From Ectocarpus siliculosus (taxonomy: Eukaryota > Sar > Phaeophyceae > Ectocarpales > Ectocarpaceae): 64,000 bases of DNA. Positions 44,820 through 57,340 of the stretch are shown here, piece after piece. The notes beneath the pieces are model-generated. The model saw nothing but the letters and a program-made list of their open reading frames with translations, ran no database searches and was not told where the DNA came from. Location: the NCBI GenBank assembly GCA_000310025.1, contig FN649727.1, positions 7,653,398 to 7,717,397 on the forward strand. The letters are read 5' to 3'. Position 1 is the stretch's first letter. The number at the start of each line of letters is the position of its first letter. A program made the translations under genes and the position numbers.

Positions 44820-45036
44820 CCGTATATGACACAAGATAACACACCCCCTGGACCGATTTTCAAAGCTCGATTTCTCAACAGCAGGAAGAGTCACAGCGCC
44901 GAAAACGGCGGCGTTGGAACCGTCTCGTCGAGAGGTTTTCGAAAATGTATTGTTTCGTTTATGCATCCTCTTCGTCGTGGAGTAATCGAGCTTTGAAAAT
45001 CGGTCCAGGGGGTGTGTTATCTTGTGTCATATACGG
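44820..45036. mobile_element. Intact 217-bp MITE, TA-flanked
   Basis: Perfect 52-bp terminal inverted repeats starting CCGTATATGACACAAGATAA and ending at CTCGAT, flanked by TA on both sides (44818-44819 and 45037-45038). The TA flank fits the Tc1/mariner or pogo class (established for those families). It has no coding capacity. Identity between its two ends suggests recent activity. Confidence 0.9.
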
Positions 45037-45039
45037 TAT

Positions 45040-48000
45040 GTATGCTGGCAACATCACATCAACAGGTGTTGGTGTTGCAGTCGGGGGCGTGGAGAGAGGA
45101 ATGTCAGCGTTTGGTGTTGGCCAAGGTGTGCGTTGGGCGCCCAGGTCGAACACAGTAGATACACGGGGTGAGATGTCTCATGGAAAGCGTCCAACAATTG
45201 ATGTATTGTATTGATTGGTGTTTTTGAGGATGCAGCAAGGAAGAGTACCGCGGTTTGCGGAGGTATTGACTGTTGGGGGAGAGTTGCACAGGTTTAAAGT
45301 GTTGCCCGGATTTTAACAACGAAATGGCAGTTTCTGTTTACGTGTGCGCGCTTGTTTTGTCGCTGAACGTGTATGGCCATTGTAAAGCACCCTTGGGCAC
45401 GCTATACGGTAGCAGTGTTGATTTGTGTTTTCGCCTGTCTTCGACATATTTACGAAGTACTTCGTGTATGTTGTTGCGGGCCAAAATCTGAGTCCGTTGT
45501 GAGTGTGCCGAAGAAGCGAACGTTAGACTACAGTATACACGTCGCTCGTTTCTTGCACGGTTGAGAATTTAGAATTTAGCCGGGGAACCACACCCTTGGT
45601 TGCGGGGAACGGTGAACGTAAGGTAGATTTAAGGTGCGTTTGTGTGTTGAGTGTGTCCTTTTTGTCGATGTGAGTACCGTCGTGGGCACCGCTTGGCGAG
45701 AAACGATACCAAAGAGTTTCCGTTGTCGGTAAGCTGCTCTGTGTACCTACCACTATACGGTAGATTGCAAGTTTCTTGTCAGAAGCTCGTTGTTGTAGAC
45801 GTTGTGACACACTTTTGCTGGATAAAGTGCTTTTGTTTTTGTCTTTGCCAAAACAACAAGTAGAAGGGACATGCATGATGTCTACAGATTTACGCGGTGA
45901 ACCGTGTGTGTAGCCAAGAAGAACAGAACTGGCAACAGCGCCGGCATGTGTGGGTGTAAATGTAGCTTGGTTATAGCATGTCCCGTGAGGGGCGAATCTC
46001 CTGTGTGTGTGTATTGAACCATTTCGTTAACACCCCACGCTCCGACGGCCAGAAAGCGAACCACACCGAGATACGGCCCGCCAACGGGCAGGGAACAGCT
46101 CTAGGCTACCTGATGTCCGAACGGGAGCTGTTGGATCAACAACGTTCGTTTTCCGGTTCGGCAAATATTGTTCCGTTCTTCGTGATTACGAAGTACATAC
46201 AATAACCATGTATGTACTGTTTATCTTGACTCTGCGATTCTTACATTGGACAATTTGCGTGGACTCTGATCAAGGAGGTTCAGTTTGCTTTTCCAAGACA
46301 AACAAACAATAGCCAGACAGAAAGGATACTCGAGTGCATCCTTTTCGTCTATGTGAGTATTATCGTGGATATCCCTTGTGGAGAAACGATACGAGAACGA
46401 TTTATCGTATCGTCCTTCCAATCCCTACCACTACGGCGGTAGAGTACAGGCGAATCTTGTCAGGGGCTCCCGGCGTGGTAGGATTAGACTTTGAAGCGTA
46501 GCAACCCATCGTGTGCAAGAGAAGGCTTTGGTTCATGTTTCGATGCACACGGGCGGCGTTGCGTTCCCCTAGCAGTTTCCATTCTGTCTGGTCGTTGCCT
46601 GACGGGGGGCACACAATGGTTCAAAGGGAAAACCTATTCTACGATGTAGCGATCAGCTCTTCTAGAAATACCCTCCTGTTCTATTGCACCAACCAGTGTT
46701 CCTACGAAGCTGTGACGTTTTTTGCGCTGTGCATGCGTATGGAGATCAACCAGATTCGGTTGGAAGGACCCACGATGAAGGCTCCGCATAAGAATATACA
46801 TGTGTCCACCATCCATCCCATCCATCCCTCGTTGAATGGCGATGACGATGGTCACGAGAAACACACAGGACCCAATGACAAACAACACACACCAGGAAGA
46901 GATTTTCATTCGAGAAAGGGAACGAGCCCCCTTTCGTTCGTGTACCTGCACACTACCACCAGCCTGCATCATAATTATCATGCGCGCACATGCTCACACC
47001 CGTCTCGCCCACCACCTACTCCGCCGGCCGGTGAACAAAGAAAGCTGTTCCTGTTCTACTTCTGCTATATCAATTAAAACATGACACCATGGACGCAATA
47101 TATCGTACTTAATTCACATCATCGCGATCGACACCGCTGAACGCGTGTTGTGCACCGGGTGTGCAACCCCCCGAAAAAAAATTTCATGCATCACTAGAGG
47201 GTCGCGCACCTCTCTCTTCTTGCGGAGGACAAGGGACCATGATGACTCTTCTTAACTTTTGCTATTCTACTTTTATGCCCCAGCCATGCCAACGTACGCG
47301 CTTCGATGGGACCAGATACACATCGGCGGCAAAGGGCAGCAAATAACGGTTCTACCTGGCTGAAATCAAATGCCTCTCCACCCCTCCTCGCATTGATGCC
47401 CTTTGGCCAGAAGACAGCCAGCCTTGGCGCCCGCGTACACTGCAAATCTCATCAAAACAAACAGAAACGAACAAAAAATAATTGACAAAACAAACGACTA
47501 TGTTGCGCGCGAGAGGACAAGCGCCACATGCACCACACCCGTCCGCAAACGTCGCCCAACCAACCGTCACCGGGCGCGGGCGGCGACACCAACACAAAAA
47601 ACAAGAGAGCAGGGGCGTCAGACTAAGTCAGCCTGATACAAGACAAGAACATGACGACCGTTTAGAAAACCTCTTACGGGCTTTTCTCTATCTAGGCCAG
47701 GCCATTCCTCCACAATACAAACAATAAACAAACACGGACTGGACGGGATGTATGCATATCGAAACACATCGAAACCCTTGGCCGAAATCGGGACGGATGT
47801 CAGCGCTACCCAGAATTGTTACCGAAGTTCGGGGACGGTTGTGTCGCCTGCTAGCTCTTGCTATCTCAAACCTCCTGTAATACCAATCCCGCAAATGAAA
47901 GATCCACTTAATATTAGGCTCGAATCAGAACTCGTTCTCTCCTGTTCCGCCTTCTAGAACTAGAACCCCTCCCGTTCCGCCTTCAGTAACGACAGCCCTC

Positions 48001-49342
48001 CCTCGAAAGCATACTACTGTAGTACTTCGTTGATACACATATATATGCAGAATAAGCGTATATATAGGGGGCCAGACTCAAGCGCGTTAGTCACCGATGG
48101 GGTGCGCTCCTTTCCAACGAGCCGAGACGGCATAAATAAAGAAAAAGGAGATGCACCCAGAAAAATAATAGCAACTTGCCTTTCTACGCCGCTTCGTGTT
48201 GTGTCCTATAGAACTTGCTCGTGCTGGCTCACAATCTAGAAGTCGGCTCTAGATCAAGGCTTTTCGACGCACTACATATCCCATCTGCGCCGAACTACAT
48301 GCAACTCCACACCGCCCCCACGGAGCCCCCTCGCCCCGCAAATGAAGGCCAAATCCCTCCCCGGTTACCCTGCACGCAATTTAAGTCTCTCCTCTCTTCC
48401 GTCATCAAGCGCGAAGCGCAGTAACGTGTGTACGACCTCAGGTAAAGTAACACAACCTGCCGACGGCAACAACTACAATCGCGCCACGTCAACCTACCGC
48501 AGCCAATCCCGCTCGACACGTATTCCCCCACAGGACCAAACCCGGGGGGGGGGGGAACGGCGGCGGAAGAAAAAAGAATGGGGGCAGGTGGCACACCATG
48601 AAAGCCTCTGCGGACCGGAAAAATACCGCCCGCGCATAAACAAGATGGAAACGACTACACATCCCTACCAAGAAAAAATGAAAAATAAAAGGGTTTCAAC
48701 ACCGGCGAAGGAAGGCCAACCCGTAAGAGACTAAGATAGCTCATTCCTTATAGACGATTTTTTCAAAAGCTAACACACGATCGAATCTCTCGCGCAAGCA
48801 GCGCACCCGTGTCTATCGAACGCAGCACTGCGCGGCCGCACATGGGACCGCCAATGCTTCCGAACAAATAAAAAAAAGGGCAGGGGGGATGCCGGCGGCC
48901 TATTCCTCCGTTCTTCTGCGGAAAACTACCGTACCGAAGAGCGACCGTACGGTTATCGAGGCGACGAAGCCCTCCCCTATCCCAACTGCAGCGGCCACCG
49001 GGGCTGCAGCGCAAGACACCCAACTACCATGAAAAGGCGCACGCGACAACACACACCGTACCATCGTATTATACTCTCGTGCTGTGGTTGCTCCGAAGGC
49101 CACCACTGGCTCCGGGACAGCCCTGCGCATCAGCCGGGTTTTCCGCAAAACTAAACCCTGGCCCCGGGAAACATGTAGTATGCGGGACAGCAGGCGCGGT
49201 TCCATGGCTTGGCCCGCCGTCCAACATCGCATTCGCTCTTGCCACCAGCACTCCAATCCCGGTTTCGCTCACCACATTCTCTGCAGTGCCGCGGAGAGAG
49301 AGCTGCGCTCCCCTTAACCCCCCTCCACGGCCTTCTCCTGGC
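45040..49342. other. Region without a certain gene
   Basis: Holds a direct repeat pair (next entry), several short ORFs and A-rich stretches at 47440-47500 and 48540-48700. Nothing with a recognised domain or convincing splice sites was found. The 3' UTR of the RRM gene should start at 49342. Confidence 0.4.
45640..46450. repeat. Diverged direct repeat pair
   Basis: 45640-45770 and 46330-46450 share GTCGATGTGAGTA, a GAGAAACGATAC block and a CCACTA-CGGTAGA end. Copies are only moderately similar. Confidence 0.55.
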
Positions 49343-49862
49343 CTACGATACGCGCGAGGCGGGCCCGTGGCTGCCGCCGCCGCCGCCGCCACGACAGTCA
49401 CGGCTGTAAGCCGCGTCATCCTTCCCCATGTCGTCGACGGCGTAGTAATAGCTCGCGGCCGCGGCGAGAGCATCCTGCTGTATCGAGCTACGCCCGACCA
49501 TGGCGGAGCTCTCGGAGCGGCGCCTCGTCGCCACGCCGCCGCTCGCCCCTCCGATCCCGGCTACCGAAAAGCCTTCAACACCCCCCCGGCCGTTGTAGCG
49601 AGTAGACGAGTAGTGGCCGTCGTACGCCCTGGGAGAAGCCGATGGGGGGCGTGGTGCCCCGCCCCCGTTCCTGCTGCGCACCATCGGGGGCGGCGACTGC
49701 GACCGTACCACGCCGTGGGCGGTAGCCATCGCACCCCCACCCGCGCGCCCCGCTCCGCTGCCGCCGGCATCGTCGTACCCCCACTCGGGCAACGCGTAAG
49801 CGGAGTGAAGGTGACTCTCCGACTGCGAGGACCTCTCGTACTCGCCGAAGGACGGGCTGCTT

Positions 49863-49893
<31 letters not shown>

Positions 49894-52800
49894 TCGCTCC
49901 CGACGGGTAATCTCTCGGCTCGGCACGCCCCTGTCTCTCGCGGGGCATGGGCGGCATGTGCATCGCCGGGGGGCCTCCGTACGACCTGCCCGCGCCGGGC
50001 GAGACCCGGTGGCCCGAGGTCGGCGAGATGTGGTGCCCGGAGCTCGGGGAGAAGTGGTGGCTCGAGCTCGGCGAAACGTGGTGACTTGGGCTCACCGAGA
50101 GGTGGTGAGGCGTCCCGGCCGCCGCCCCGCCGTGGTGGTGGTCGAAGTTGCCGTGGGGAGATCCACCGTGGTGGCCATAGCCGCCGCCGCCGCCGCCGCC
50201 GCTACCGCCACCATGACTTATCGGCTGGGAGTGGGACCTCGTGTGGGATGCGTACCCCGGATGCCCTCCTCCTCCTCCTCCTCCTCCTCCTCCCGACGCG
50301 GCGCTCGACTGCGCGAGGGAGGAAAAGTGCCCGTCGCACGGGGCGGTGCCCCTGGACGTGCACTTGCCCGTCGAGTGAAGGCCGTGCGGCGGGTGTGGCG
50401 CAAGGCCTAGGGCGGCCGCGCGTTGCGCAGGCACGACGACGCAAACCTGGGGGGGCGGGAATTCAGCGGGGAGTGGCACGGAAGCTTGAGCATGGAGACA
50501 AAAGCTGGGGCAGCAAAGCGGACGCACAGGAAGCGTGAACTGATGTCTCCACCAGAGAAAGGACACTCCACCTCCGCAAAACGGGGTTTCATAGTCCCAA
50601 CAAAGACGCCCTAGTCTCGCAACCTCGTGAAGGCCTCAGCCTCAACGCAACAACTCCTACGCAAGAGATAGTCTACGGTATCTACCCGCTCCATGGCTCA
50701 ACACTCACCATCGGCTGGTTGTGGTGTTCTCCATGGCGCCCGCCGCCGTACCCGTACGGCACCCCCCCGCCCCCAGCCGAGGGGCCGTGGATGCTGTGCC
50801 CCGCGCCCCGGCTTCGCATCGGGCTGAAGCCATTGCTGCAACCTACCCCGCAAGCTCCGGCCCCGCCGCCGCCGCCGCCGCCGCCCCCCCCGGCCCGCCC
50901 ACCCCCGCCCTTGTGCGGAAACATGCCCAGCCTGGCGCACGACCGACCGCTGCCGTTGGAGGGCGAGCTGCCGTTGCCGGAGCTCGAGTTGGACGTGGCC
51001 GAGTGGCGGCGCCGGGGGCGGTCTCCCCCGCTGCCGGCGTCCTTCGCGCCTCTGGACCACTGTACGCTGACCGTCGTGCCGCGAATGACATGTGTTGACG
51101 CATCCGCGACCACCGCGTTCAGCGCGGCAGCCTGTCGACCGTACAGAAGAGGGGGGCGGAAGTGCCAAGCGTGGTCGTGTCAGCGGAAAAAAAATACATA
51201 GTAGTGCAGAGATTGTGTAAGCTTCTTTTTTTTTTTTACGATAAAACAACGAGTGCATCTCTATCTCGTACCTTCAAAACGCAACAACGATCACCACCTG
51301 ACTGGTCGACAACGAAGCGGCGGATGTATGTTGTCTTCGCCCCTAACAAAACCTCAGCTTATACAACAAACAAGCATATTGGTCTCGTGGAACCAGTATT
51401 GAGGAGGGTTAACCACACGCTGAGTCCACCACGGGTAACCTCTTCGGGAGGATACATGAAAAAACATGACGTGGATCACGCATAAAGGTCTGCTGTACAT
51501 GATTTCCACAGCTAATCCCGACACACAAACCAACGGGCGGCTACGCCTCAAGACACAACTGCAAAATAAATCTTGGAACGAACACATACCAAGTATGAGG
51601 GATGGCAACGAGAACCTGTGGTCGGGTACGTCCTGCTTTCCCTTCAAATAAACGATTTTCCGAGGGGGAGACCACCAGTGCCGCGAGAGATACTTGGTAC
51701 CGTGGGGGGGAGGGCTCAGTAACGCCGGTTAACTAGCACCGGTGGCCCTTTATAGCGCCGGTGAAATTACTGGGCTTTGAACAGCGCCGGGCTCTCCACT
51801 GTTGTAGACTAGATTCTCAAGTCGGGTGCTTAGGAAGTTCAAGATGTGTACCACGTCTGCCATACATGCCGTAGGGTAACATCTCGGGATTTCAAAAACT
51901 ATCACATGGTGTGGTCTTGCGCACCACGGGGTTATGGTATCTTAGGTCACCGTGTGATGAAGTGCTCTCACGGAACCCCCATCTAGCAGGCGTTTCAATA
52001 CCATGTGTGCGTTCGTCCAACACGTTCTCCCGCCAGTCTGCAAACCTTCCGGTGTACATGTTCGACATACAGCAGTACTGCCGTCGCTATAGTGCAGGTG
52101 CTACGTTATAGTGTTGGTGAAATCTGCTGACACAGATATAAGCTAGTATACTAAAACCTGTACCAGAATATTCCTCCATCCTGAATAGAGCAGGTGCCCG
52201 CCATACTGCTGGTAAAACCTCTCGACACACCCCTGCACTATAGCGACCCCAGTACTGCATCAGTCGGGGTCACACACCGGAAAAAGGTCGCAAGCAGCTT
52301 TCGGACTTCTGACGGCAGTACGTTCATGTTTTCGACCCGCCATTTCCTCCTGCGGTTGCTTGCCATAGTCTTGATCGTGACAAGGGTTCAGGCGTCCCTT
52401 TCCTTCGTCGACCGACAAATCGAAGTGTGAACACTGAGGATCGAACTCCAACCTGTTACCATCAAAGTAGGCTTACGAGGTTGACCACTCTACATCACAA
52501 CATCGTCGCGTGATTGAGTAACCTGTGTCATGGAGGGCGCGTACACAGGACGCCACCTATAAACTAGTGTGTGTGATGTTCAGGGTAGCACATGCTGCTT
52601 TCTCTCGTGCTTTACAATATCCGTACAAGGCCGCACAATCCTGTGGGGTTTCTCTCTGGGAAAATTGCGAAAGCGAACGTGTAGAATGCTAGTGTTGCGA
52701 GTGCACACCAACAGACAGCACACCGATACCTGAATGGTGACAAAGGGAGATAAGCAAGACAAGAAAACCAAGGCAAGTCTGGCCTGATTCTCATCGTCCA

Positions 52801-55800
52801 AGCTGGAACCAGGACGCATCAACAAATAATGCTTGAAACCAACCCGAAAAAAAAAGACAGCCGACTGCCAACACTCAAAACCACAGCATGGAATGAAAAC
52901 AAGCGTTGCGGCTGCTGAGAGTCTCAAGAGCACACTTTCCCTCCCCGCCGCGGTTGTTGCCCGTGTACAGAAAAAAAAAATACGCAGGTGAGCTGACCCA
53001 CCGCAGTCATTGATACATACATCAACTCAACACGTTTCGTTTTGGATGTTGATGTTGAAAAAGTAAACACCGGAACTAGACACCACAGCTCAGCCGTTGG
53101 TGCCACCGGACTCGAAAGATAATGAGTTCGAGCCCCCGGTTGTATCAATTCAGACATGAAAACTATTTTGCACCAGGAGACCGCAGTTGAGGACAAAATA
53201 AAACGGTTGATCATATGTAGCAAGCGCATCTACGGGTCGTTGTAGTGCCGCCTGACGGTCATGTAAGTCAGGTGGAAGTCTCTTGGATTCATTCGGTTTC
53301 GGCTTAACTTTCGACACAGCAGCAAGAGATTCGGTACACCGAAGGGCCGAAGGGTAACAACAGCGTTGTAAATGGCGGATATGACTTGCTTGGGGCGCCT
53401 GCCAAATGTTTGGCTGGAAGCCAAGGGCTGCACGGGGTGCTGATAACCGCGGGGCTCAAACCAGGTCCAAACTGGGGAGAGGCTGACAAGAAGGAGCGCA
53501 GCTGAAACCCCCAACGTCCGTTCTTTTCAATGCCAATGCAGGAAGGGTGGGTAGGGACCCCAGGGAGAGAACCATTCTGTGTGGCCACGGATTGGATCTC
53601 CTACCGGCAGAAAATGATGTTGCCATGAGCGCTGACTTTAGGGAACGAACAAAAAATACGGTACTGGGAAGCAACTGTACCCCTTGATTGGGGGTAATTC
53701 GCTTGTGACCACGGAAGGTGTCCGCGTCTGTAGGATCAATACCGACCGGTACATGAAAAGATTTTCCTTGTCAAGACAACAACCAAAACAACAACGTACA
53801 ATGTACCCTCATGATACTAACATTTATCACAGAACTGAAAAGAGGGGGTCAACGGCTACTACATGCGGTTCAGGGAAGAAGGTGCGGTGTCTTTCGTGCC
53901 ACTGCCGTGATCAAAGTTGAGTTGCGCTCTGTATTCGGGATGCGAAAAAACACCCGCGGGTGTGACGGACGGTGTTGTGTGATGCTCATCGTATCAATGC
54001 GTGGGTATCGTGATGTCTTACGTGACCTACCAACGGTACGCAGATGGTCCTCTCAGCCAACATGTCAAGACTGGCAAAAAGCCCGAATGAATGAAGACTT
54101 CTCCGGTAAAAAAATTCGAGGTAGGATAACAGCAGTTTGAGAGCTCTCTCGGAACACACGGGGTGCGCGCAAAAAAATCGTGAGGAAGGCAACAACCACG
54201 CGGTACTATCTACCAACGAGTTGCGCTGCTGACTTTGCGTACGTATGTAGGCCGATGAAGAGAAAGCCAAAGGGCGCGCACACACATCCCACCAGCCGCG
54301 AGAGATACATATATTGTAGATCCGTTGGGGTGGGGGGTACACTCATACATCTTGCGAGGTCTACGATGACTGCATGCATATTGGCGACGCTGCTCACCTC
54401 CTGGAAGAACTTCACGAAGGCGAACCCGCGGCCGCGCTGGGTGCGGTCATCCCGGTTGATGGACACGCTCTCGATCACGCCGAACTTGGCGAAATACGTG
54501 GCCAACTCTTCCTCCGTGATATGCACGGCGTCCTCGCTCTCTCTCAGGCCACCGACGAATACCTGTGTCGGACAAAATATCGGACAAAATATCAGGCGAA
54601 ATGATCATTTCACGGTTGTGAGACGGTACATACCGCCGTGGTTGAGGACGTGGCAGCCGACCAAAGAGAATACAGCAGCAGTAGCGGCTACGGTTAAAGA
54701 AAGGATTGGGACAAGCCAACAAGACTCACGTATGTCTGGGTATCTTATGCATAAAATCTCGTCAACAACTAAGTCCGATTCTCTGTACTTGCACCGCCTT
54801 ATGTATGTATCATTGGCGCTACGGCTGCAAGTGACATCAAGCCGACGGCGGTGTGCCGCCAAAAAAACGGACTACAACCGCCACCACCTTGAAAAAATGT
54901 CCTTAGTTATGGATTGGGTACTAGGGGGTCAGCTTATGTGGAGAATAGGACACGCTTGGAACACTTTAAGAGTGGAATAAAATGGGTGCGGCCCCCTGCT
55001 CCTTCCGGAAGCCCCAGCAATTCGGAGCAACCTTTAGTTCCAGGCCATCATCAGCATATGAATGCTTGAAATGCCAACCGAACCAACCCACTCGTCTCCA
55101 TGTCTGATTATTTAGGTCAGAATATTTCAAGGAAAGAAACTTCAGCAGAAGGGGGCATCAAGTGGCAACAAATGCCGAACGAGAGGAGCGAAATAAGTCT
55201 ATTTGACATGCCGAACGGTCTGGTCTGGCAGATGAACGATGGGAACTACTGCCGAATGCCTGTGGGTAGTGGGTAGACAGAATATTGGTAAGGAAAGGAA
55301 AGAAAGCATGGTTTGTTCGGTGAAAACAAGGACCACAACCTATATATTTGCTGTGGCTGCAACGCGCTGAAGTTTCAGAACCTCGAGAGGTTGAAATCGA
55401 GCGTTTAATTTCTCATCATCATAAAGTGCTCCCTCTGCTGGGGGAGTTCACGACAAATTTCATCCGTTGCTCAAGCCTGTCCATAGCAAACCAACCCTCA
55501 AAACATGGCCGAAACGCATGTGAAAAATGTCTCGTGGTGTGAGTTGAACCTGCTGCATTTTTCTCGAAATGCCCGAATCCGGCCTGGACTCCAAGATTCA
55601 TCTTCCTACTGCACAGAAAAGCAAGCTGCCCGTTTCGTCCCTTGCACGCTCACCTCGCGTTCATTGCTAGGCTCTGTGCTGGTGAGGTTCGATATCTGCT
55701 GTAGGACGTCTGAGCCATCCAGCACCTGCTCCACGAGACAGGGGAGACCTTCAGGGGGTTAGAAAATCAACCGCGTCTGTGTTGTGACAGCACGCAGGGT

Positions 55801-56352
55801 TGTCGTTGTCAGGTGTTGGCGGAGCGGGCGAAAAAAAAGCATATATGTTCCTATCCCCGACGGTGGTCGCACCCAAAGCAAACAAAAAAAACACTTGCTG
55901 CGCGCAAGATTTCTGTTGCTGGGGTCTGTCTCTCTGTCTCACATGGGCAAGGCAGGGTGAGCCCGCCGGGCAACCAACCGTATGTAGCTGGGAACACCGA
56001 CACGAACAAAACGCAATAACTCGCACCTCTCTGTCGTCGCGGCATACTATCCTCTTGGGGAAAAAGCGGTCATTTTTGTTGTTATTGTGGCCATACTCCA
56101 GTCCGGGGGGAGGAGGTGGTGACCGCCTGCTGTTGTCCGAGGCGTGCCAGGACGAGGAGCGCAGCCTCGAGTCCTCCCCGCTCATGGGAGCGGCGGCGGC
56201 GGAGGTGGAGGCGGTTTCGTCGCCGGCAAGCGGAGTCTTCTCGCAGACCTTCCATTGCTGCCTCTTGGGCTCGGGCGGAGCCGCGCGAAACAGTCTGTGC
56301 GCGGACGTCTGCCTGTACATCGCCGCCGCCCGCTTTCCTGTTGAGGAGGAGG

Positions 56353-56384
<32 letters not shown>

Positions 56385-56767
56385 TCAGCCTGCTGCTGCT
56401 GTTGCTGCTGCTGCTGGTGATGAATGCGCTGCTCGCCCTCTAGGCTATCTGCCGCCGCCTCCGGCGTGGCTGGCGGCGTGGCCACCATGAAGACGGAGCC
56501 GCGCCGTGCCGGCTTGGAGGGTTCCGCCAGCCCCGCCCTCTGCTCGGCGGGGTCGGCCGCGTCGCTCGTGTCTCCATCCACGTCCTTGAGAGCGAGCTCG
56601 AAGGTGTGGAAGTTCAGCGAATCGCGCCCGGCAGAGGCATCGTGAAAGGCCGACGAAAACGCCACGGAGACCATGGACCCCCCGCGCGCGTGCGTGCTGC
56701 TGCTACCTTCTCTCCTCCTAGGCCCGTGCCAGGTAGAAGAGCGTTCTTCGTCAAGCAACCTCAAGAC
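49343..56767 (-). CDS. RRM-domain RNA-binding protein with Gly/His/Ser-rich C-terminus
   Basis: Exons, all phase 0: 56767-56027, 55728-55654, 54562-54398, 51131-50709, 50446-49343, with the stop TAG at 49343. Exon 54562-54398 carries RNP2 (VFVGGL) and RNP1 (GRGFAFVKF). The next exon completes the same RRM with AAALNAVVADASTHVIRG and VSVQW, so one RRM is split by a 3.27-kb intron. The N-terminal part is disordered, with nine Gln and ten Pro in a row. The C-terminal part has Gly runs and a repeated SPSSxHHxSP pattern, typical of hnRNP-like proteins that bind RNA and self-associate (family knowledge). The exon at 56767 begins at a clean acceptor (CCGCCTTCAG), so at least one exon lies upstream. 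A role in mRNA processing is likely but the target is unknown. Confidence 0.8.
51132..54397 (-). other. Large intron inside the RRM
   Basis: GTGAGC donor at 54397 and CGACAG acceptor at 51132. It contains many short GCGCCGGTG-like motifs between 51720 and 51800 and no exon that I can support. Confidence 0.7.
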
Positions 56768-56859
56768 CTGAAGGCGGGGGGATGTGTTCAGCTGAGAAAA
56801 TGAAGCAGTTGTTGTCAGTAGGCGGGGGGGCGAAGGGGCTGGTCGTTAACGCACTTTTT

Positions 56860-57340
56860 GGCTGTTTGGATGTCTGTTGTACTGCTGTCGTGGTCTGCGC
56901 CTTCTTTCTTGGGCGCTGAAACAAACTCCCACCCGTGCGGTGCGTGGTCCAATTCTCTCGTCACAGGCAGATGGGGAACAGGGGCGGCGACAACCTCAAC
57001 GTCGCGGTCTCTTTTTGTGTTGAGATGGGGAGAGTCGGCGCGCGGGGAGGGGGGTTTGCCACTGACTCCACATCTACATACATACGCGCATTTTGCTCGC
57101 GACATGTTCTTGCGCGGCCGTATTTTAACTTGTTACACGACTCCTCCGTTGGAACAGAGATTTGGCTCTTTACCGCCCGTGGTTGGGCAAAGAGATTCCA
57201 AGCGGCCTGCTACAACATATGCTTGTAAGCTCTCTTCGACAACTTATGTTGTCCAATACTCACGTCGCTTGGTAGGTGACGCCTCTATGCTCTTACAAGT
57301 GGAGGGGGAGCCCTGCTCTGCAGCGCTGGGTGAGCCTGCC
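56860..57340 (-). CDS. Probable 5' exons of the RRM gene
   Basis: Two coding-like blocks on the minus strand. 57340-57264 reads FGIKKAGSPSAAEQGS to PTKR and ends at a GTGAGT donor. About 57030-56865 reads DVEVVAAPVPHLPVTRELDH and FVSAPKKEGADHDSS. The first could join the second in phase. How the second joins 56767 is unclear: the nearest donors (GTGCGT or GTTAAC) are weak or out of phase. The start codon was not identified. Confidence 0.4.

Noticed and set aside
49079-50410. 443-codon plus-strand ORF opposite the RRM tail
   Set aside because: Arg/Ala-rich shadow of GC-rich repeats; the minus frame has patterned SPSSxHHxSP repeats, proper splice sites and phase continuity with the RRM.
52430-52510. 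Possible minus-strand tRNA (GAGTTCGATCC-like T-loop)
   Set aside because: T-stem pairs poorly and no acceptor stem could be formed; at best a degenerate tRNA relic.
53085-53140. tRNA-Ser-like fragment (ACTCGAAAG, GAGTTCGAGCC)
   Set aside because: Only two arm-like pieces; no full cloverleaf within 90 bases.
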